Assembly: GCA_900660155.1 (NCBI GenBank)
Contig: CABFPE010000224.1
Location: 561,830 to 625,829 of the forward strand
Direction of reading: 5' to 3'
Length of the DNA: 64,000 bases
From: Hofstenia miamia
Taxonomy: Eukaryota > Xenacoelomorpha > Acoela > Hofsteniidae
This document shows, piece by piece, positions 58,401 through 64,000 of the stretch; the first letter of the stretch is position 1, and each line of letters begins with the position of its first letter. A model generated the notes under the pieces. That model did not search any database, had not been told where the DNA came from, and saw nothing but the letters and a program-made list of their open reading frames with translations. The translations under genes and the position numbers were made by a program.

Positions 58401-60438
58401 AAGTATACATAGTTTCTCAAATAACTTGAAAATGACAATTTTAGCTACTTCATTATCAAAACTATAAATATTAAATTAAAGGCATTTATTGTTTCCAAAA
58501 GCTGATAATTATTTTTACAAGCATGTAAGCGGATAAAGCAAGGCAATGGGTTAGGGTTAGAGCAAAAGGTTGCACCGCCTACGGTCCAGCTCAGATGGCG
58601 GGAATCCCAGAAGTAGCGCTTCAAATACTCTTTTTGAAACTTTGTTACATTACAATTTAGCTTAAATTAGGTTATTGAAAATTTGTATATTTCTTCACTC
58701 TGTCAGCAATCTACATTCATGCATTCCAGGTCCGTAGCCACGAGAAGATTTTGAGGGATGAACCCCTTTCCTTGAAAGTCGGGCGACCCCTTCTGGTCAA
58801 CACAGCGAAAAGCAAAATCAGCATGTAAATCTAAATTATGTTATTAATTCAATTGCTGTAACTTTACTCTCAATAATGTCGTGAATTTCATTTCTAGGGC
58901 TCCTGGCCATCAACCCCACTTGAGTGTGTGTTGATCTCCGTTAGGTAATAATGCTGACCACGCGCCTGATACCTTTCCATCAAGAATTTCAAGATCTGAA
59001 GTTAGATGTCACTAAACGTTGTATATACAATAATAATATGAGAAATATTTAGTATATTTGATAATTCATAATAAAGTTTTCGGATGTATTGGAAGTGTAG
59101 TAAACAAGCATATACATATGTAGAGTAAACATTACTTTATAAGCCTGTAGTAACATGTTGTATTACGAATGAAGTTTTCAATGTTACGTGTTCTGGTATG
59201 CTTCATTAATTTTAATCAAAAACTGGACACGTTGAGATTGATTGCGTCTAAATTTATGCACGTTATAGTAATAATAAGGATTATTCAACGCTGTTCTGAT
59301 TTAAATATTTATACTATAAAATTCAAGCATTATTATTGCAGAATGTATACAAAGAAAAATTAATTACTGGCGCATTTGAGTAAACGAACAAGAATGTCAG
59401 TAAGACAATGTCAGAAATTTGAAAAGATGCACACAATAGGCCAAGATGCTTGTTATTAATCGCAATAAGTAAACTCAAATGACAGATTGTTCAGAACCAA
59501 TGTTTGTGTTACGTTTAGACATGTAAAGAGATTTTTGCACTGGTTTGGCAGACAAAATGATGCATTCTAATAAGCACAATAATCACAACGAAGTATTCAA
59601 CTACGCAGTATTATTCAGTTATCACATTACAATTTGAAGCGATTAATTTATGGCATAATATGCAGTTGAATATCCAGTGAATTGATCGCTTAGAAAATAT
59701 TCTCTTTTTCAAATTTCACCACTTGCGCTTGTGCTTTCGCTCATGAAATTTGTGTTTATTTTCTTCACTTTAGCTTGAAATAGAAGAGAATAGAAGAATG
59801 TCTATATAGGCCTACATTGCGAAAAAATTCAATAAAATTCGAACATACACTCAAAATTTTACAAGGCATATATTTTTCGTGCTTTTCCAAAAATACGACT
59901 TACTCTCCTGAAGAATAAAATTGATTGGCATGTATTAATCAGCAACTGGACTTTGCCTGCTATTTTTTTTCCCCAGTCAAGCTATGATAAATATAATTTA
60001 ATTCAAATTTGAAAAATAGAATTCATACTTCAAAAAGTTTTGGAATATGTGCCTAACTGCATTACCCTGCTATGATTATTCCTTTTTTCAAATTGATGCG
60101 ATTAATTAAAATATATTCTTAGGAAAAGTTGATCTAATTTTGCCGCAACTTACTGCATATGAGCACTAGATGTAATTATTGCTATGACATTACGTCAAGG
60201 GGATCTTTTAACTATTTTAAACATGGTATATCTCAAATATTTCTAATGCAAGAAATAGTTTTATATCAGATTCAAATGTTATTACAAATTATTGCATTGG
60301 ATTTATAAATCCTGAGATTGTGTCAGTTCCTAAAAATAGGTGTACTTAAACTAAGACATATTTTAAAGGTAAATATTAAAATTTCAATGAATATTCTACT
60401 TGAACCGCTTATAAATGAATTCCAAATCTGCTAAGCAA
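55408..60438. other. Intergenic AT-rich DNA; faint repeated segment
   Basis: No gene recognised. Two segments, about 56830-57070 and 57370-57600, share the same order of words (GCTTTGCAGTACCTGATGTACTTG against ATTGCTGTGGCTGAAGTACTTGG, then ACTATTTTT, then CCATTAGGA or CCATTAGAA, then TGTGCAAA). This suggests an old duplication. The part next to 60438 is the likely 3' UTR of the glutamine synthetase-like gene. Confidence 0.45.
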
Positions 60439-61800
60439 TTACAAAAGAGTCATATACAGTTCCCTCTCCTTTTCAATGCTATCATACCCTTCTAATATGC
60501 TTACTTCTAAGGTACGCTTAAACTCGATGTAATGCTTTATAAAGGAGTTTCCAATAATGTCCTTAAGTTCCAAATCGTTTTCTAAGCAGTCCAATGACTC
60601 TTCAAGGCTTGTAGGTAGCCGATCATAATTTGATGTATTTCCATCGTATGGAGGTATATTAAGATTTTTTGACATTCCATCAAATCCAGCGGCAATTATT
60701 CCCAGCAGAACAATGTAAGGATTTGACAATCCGCTGGAAGCTCTTACTTCTAAATATGTACAGGATTCGGATTCATTTTTAGCTCTAATAAAAGATTCTC
60801 TCGACTCAATTCCCCAATTCGCCATGTATGGGGCAAATGTACCAGGCTGAAGACGTCTATAGCAATTGACTGATGGGCTCAACAACGCACACAGCGCTTT
60901 CGCATGAGTAACAACACCACTGATGAACTGATGAGCTAAGGTTGAGAGATTGTCGGCAGAATTCGGATCAAAGAATAAATTTTTAGTTTTTTCGCTATTC
61001 CAAATGGAGAAATTAAAATGTCCACTGTTTGTTGACGAATTCTCACTACTTTTACTCATAAATGTTGCCTTGAAATTATGTTGCTTAAATGTTTCTAAAA
61101 CAGCTTGCTTAAAAAGAAAAGCGTCATCGGGTGCCTGTATGCCGAATTTAGGGAAAATAGTAATTTCCACTTGTCCGCTTCCATATTCACTGTTGATTGA
61201 ACGAATCGGTATGCGGGCCACCTTGAGCGAATTCCTTAATTCGAATATTGGGCTCTCCAGATTTTGCAATATTTGATTACTGTAAATATGTGGCCCTTCC
61301 CATGCAGGAGTTATTTCATCTTTCTCAAAAACGGTGAACTCATATTCCATTGCTGAATATATTGATAAACCTTTTTCCGCTAATTTTGCTAGTAATCGAT
61401 TTAAAGTATGTCGCGGTGAGTGGAAAAATTCCGTTTTATCATCTTTCCAATGTAAGTCGGAGATTACCTCAAGAACTTTTTGATCATGTTTCTTTGAAGA
61501 TAGACACCAAGTGTTATTGTAGAGAGATGTATGTGCAGGTACTAAAAACATATCAGGATAACCCAATGTTTTAATAATTTCTGGTACAAAAAGCTTAGAA
61601 TTTGGTCCAAATGTATATACTCCACTGAACATTCCAATACCACCTTCCTCTTTAATCACTCGCTCGAAAACATCAGCGGGAATATCCTTACTTCTTGGGA
61701 TTCCATTAATATCGCAAACAGTTAGATTGATAATATCGCAGTGTTTTGCTTCCGCATACAATTTCGTCAAAACTTTATCGTAATCCTTGTAGAAAGTCAT
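60439..61800 (-). CDS. Glutamine synthetase-like protein (class I, lengsin/FluG-PuuA type)
   Basis: A 453-residue intact single-exon frame, about the length of class I-type GS without long leaders. Residues 1-110 match the beta-Grasp N-terminal part; 120-453 the catalytic part. Metal-ligand glutamates are all present: E152 and E154 in MEYEFTVFE, E205 and E212 in EYGSGQVE, E351 in LEVRASSG. H261 is kept in NSGHFNFSIW, but the second histidine of the family's HxH is N263. Arginines R315/R316 (NCYRRLQPG), R334 and R353 are present. GS enzymes join glutamate and ammonia with ATP; lengsin relatives lost activity and became structural, and FluG/PuuA relatives use other amines. I therefore infer a GS-fold ligase or a lengsin-like protein, and cannot decide between them. 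A possible acceptor (TATCTTCTAG) lies just upstream of the ATG, so a 5' UTR exon is possible. Confidence 0.88.
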   Translation of the reverse strand: MTFYKDYDKVLTKLYAEAKHCDIINLTVCDINGIPRSKDIPADVFERVIKEEGGIGMFSGVYTFGPNSKLFVPEIIKTLGYPDMFLVPAHTSLYNNTWCLSSKKHDQKVLEVISDLHWKDDKTEFFHSPRHTLNRLLAKLAEKGLSIYSAMEYEFTVFEKDEITPAWEGPHIYSNQILQNLESPIFELRNSLKVARIPIRSINSEYGSGQVEITIFPKFGIQAPDDAFLFKQAVLETFKQHNFKATFMSKSSENSSTNSGHFNFSIWNSEKTKNLFFDPNSADNLSTLAHQFISGVVTHAKALCALLSPSVNCYRRLQPGTFAPYMANWGIESRESFIRAKNESESCTYLEVRASSGLSNPYIVLLGIIAAGFDGMSKNLNIPPYDGNTSNYDRLPTSLEESLDCLENDLELKDIIGNSFIKHYIEFKRTLEVSILEGYDSIEKERELYMTLL

Positions 61801-63295
61801 TTCAGAAACTAGAAGATATTACTTAAACTCGGCATTGAATAAGCTAGCAAGCAACCAATCAAAACTATGATTACGTTTCTAAGATTTGACTTATAGTGAG
61901 TGCCAATTTGTTTATTCTAACTATAATTATCCCACACAAAACTTGTTCTGTTGTTAAACAAGGTAAATATGTACTTGTGCATTTCGTGAGAATAATAGAC
62001 AATGCATGAATGTATTTAATTAGAAATCCTCACGGAATTTCAAATGATATCTTAGAGTTCACATAATTAAATATTTAATTATAATGAGAGTAAAAACAAT
62101 GTATTGCATTAAAATAATAAGAATTTAAAACTTTAAACTACAATAGTATATTATATAAAATATTATATATATATATATATATTATATATATCTCTATATA
62201 TTCAAAACACCAGTGATGCTTTGCTATCTTTTGAAGTAGGTGAACTCAATAATATATGAATTTAGAAGTTATTCTATGATTTCACAAAATTATTGAAAGG
62301 TCATCAAATCTTAGATTTTTTTGATAAAAATTACTGATGTTAATCACCATTTAATATGAGAAGGGTCCAAGAAGCTAAGTAACAAAAATGAAATGACTAG
62401 GAATACGTCATCAGAGATTAGAGAGAGATCCAAAACATATTGTGATAGAGTTGGTTTAGGTTCATGCTAAGCCTGCTGCATTGTCATTCTTTTCAGATGA
62501 CATTGTTAGCAGTTTATCTAATAAAATAGAGATCCCCGCAGTAGGGATCCTTAGCAGGAATACTTTGCATGGTATAAAGAATTTATTGAATTCGTAAATA
62601 ATCAGCTCACTGGGTCAAGGACAATAATTCACATTTCTTCATTTATTTTTATCATGTACTCTACTATCACATTTTTTTATTTTGCTTTCTTGAGTGTTTT
62701 ATTACCTGCATTAGTAAAAATGGAATTATTCTAATAATGTATTTGATTATTTTGTGCCAGAATGTGCAACCCTCTGTGTTTTTTACAATGATTGTATAAG
62801 CTAAATCAGTTAATTTTAGAGGATGGAAATCAAAAGAGGTGCATTCTCCTTGATAATTGTTGAGTCAGCCCATCACACAGTGTAGAGAGTAAAGTTTTTG
62901 ATGTGTGGAATTACCATTTCCAAAGCATAAAAGACCAGAGCAAAACGTCGACTAATCATCTTGATACACCCGAGATTGGAAGTGGTAATGGTTTTTGGAG
63001 TAGGGAATTCAAGTGCATTTTCATTTAAATGTTAAAAGATCAAATTTGTGACTAGTCAACTCTCTGGCTCAAAGCTACTTAAACAGCAAAGCAAACTGTG
63101 CTAACAATTTCAAATGCCTCTCCACTAAGAATTATGGGGTACATTATAAACTTTTTCCATACTTTATTTCATATATACATTTTTGTATTAACTCTCTTTC
63201 CATTGTACACATTTTTGCTTTAAAATGAATTTATATGCGGTATTGCTTTATAGGTCTATTTACATTTTTGCATTCTCTCTTTCTATCATACATAC
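61801..63295. other. Intergenic DNA upstream of the GS-like gene
   Basis: No further gene recognised. (TA)n at about 62163-62192. A plus-strand promoter or gene is not visible. Confidence 0.5.
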
Positions 63296-64000
63296 TTTTG
63301 AAGAAAAAGAAGAATATCTTTATTCAGTAAAGTTTTTAATTTCAACAAAATTGCTGTTTGCTGTACCAAACACGTCAAAAAATAAAAATTTACAATTTAA
63401 TAAAAATATAAACAAAAATAACTATTTACAAATTAATATGTCAATTATATAATACTATTCAGTCATCTTAGCTCTAATGCCAAGGTTCATAAAATTTGAA
63501 CCCTTTCCATAAAGTATTTTTTAATTTTGGAATATACGTTAAACTAAGTAAATTCTTTACATGATTTTTGAATTAAGGCCTACTTTTCAGATTCCGTACA
63601 CTTACTGGTAAATCATTCCAAGTTTTGATGGTTGAATTGAGAAATGAGTTTTTTAAGAAATGTTTTTTGAATTTCACCTTACCAAGAATTGATGTTCTTT
63701 TGTTATAAGATTTGTATAAATAATTTGGAAATTGCAATTTATCATAAGGCTTGCATTTATTATAAATATCCCAGAATTTTAGTATTGAAAAATATGTGAC
63801 AGAAGGAAATGGACATAAAATTTGAGTTGAAGGTTTGATACTTATTGATTTTTTGCATTTACATATATGTTCCACCCATTTAATTCGTGAATTGATTTTG
63901 TTAAATAGTGTCTGACTTATGCTATTCAATAGAACATTGCAATACCTAAAATGACTCATTACCAAGGCATCTACCAGTTGTTGGGGCATTTGTACGTCCA
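63296..64000 (-). mobile_element. APE-type LINE, 3' end, running out of the window
   Basis: The minus-strand frame 63989-63573 holds the LINE C-terminal region: LVDALVMSHFRYCNVLLNS, KINSRIKWVEHICKCKKS, PFPSVTYFSILKFWDIYNKC, SFLNSTIKTWNDLPVSV. Such endings follow RT in CR1/L2/Jockey-like elements. The 3' UTR has an AATAAA (minus strand) near 63321-63326. The frame is open for 138 codons. Confidence 0.75.

Overview
This is animal nuclear DNA: AT-rich, full of (TA)n and (TTA)n microsatellites, with several clades of LINE (APE-type, R4/Dong-type and other restriction-like-endonuclease type), a Penelope-like element, Tc1/mariner, pogo-like and hAT-like DNA transposons, and only two genes that look like working host genes. 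Nothing looks bacterial. I cannot name the species. The element mix, the AT richness and the two host genes fit a non-vertebrate animal. Five isolated single-N positions, two of them between exact kilobase-scale repeats, suggest a short-read scaffold with unmerged contig ends.

Layout. 1-792 holds the end of an R4/Dong-type LINE (minus strand) that abuts (TTA)n. 3067-4875 (minus) is a one-exon gene for a 602-residue protein with a Crypton-derived DUF3504 domain (ZMYM/QRICH1/KIAA1958 type), preceded by a cluster of CCAAT boxes. 8.7-12.2 kb is a composite repeat built on an inverted motif, CGTCGCACACTGCCGTTAAG; about 1 kb of it is repeated exactly across a single N. 12.75-13.57 kb is an 818-bp inverted-repeat element rich in CCACCAGTGG. 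13.78-14.98 kb is a broken Tc1-like transposon with both ends. 16.9-19.2 kb is a decayed RLE-type LINE with another exact repeat across a single N.

19.2-23.5 kb is a nest in which two internally deleted R4/Dong copies (minus) and a 5'-truncated APE-type LINE with an open 522-codon reverse transcriptase frame (plus) are separated by (TTA)n. 26.4-27.3 and 28.8-30.06 kb are a mariner-like and a Tc1-like element, each with inverted ends and TA target sites. 30.27-33.45 kb holds two more R4/Dong pieces; the first is bounded on both sides by (TTA)n. 36.9-37.7 and 40.2-44.6 kb are LINE remains, including an R4-LINE chimaera at 43.92 kb. 44.9-46.06 kb is a hAT-like non-autonomous element with a second, partial copy at 55.1-55.4 kb. 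46.4-47.6 kb is another LINE, followed by an (ACTT)n array and a pogo-like MITE. 49.7-51.7 kb carries an old R4 piece, a small MITE and a Penelope-like element with a GIY-YIG domain and a hammerhead-like motif. After a 1000-N gap comes an APE-type LINE (52.7-54.7 kb) with a 2A-like motif. 60439-61800 (minus) is an intact one-exon glutamine synthetase-like gene (lengsin/GS-I type). The window ends inside another LINE.

The most coherent story is the R4/Dong family. Four copies have four different internal deletions that all remove the reverse transcriptase catalytic core, while the sequenced ends adjoin (TAA)n. No copy here keeps the catalytic box. This suggests a population of internally deleted derivatives that insert into TAA repeats, some of which are supplied by the (TTA)n tails of a second LINE family.
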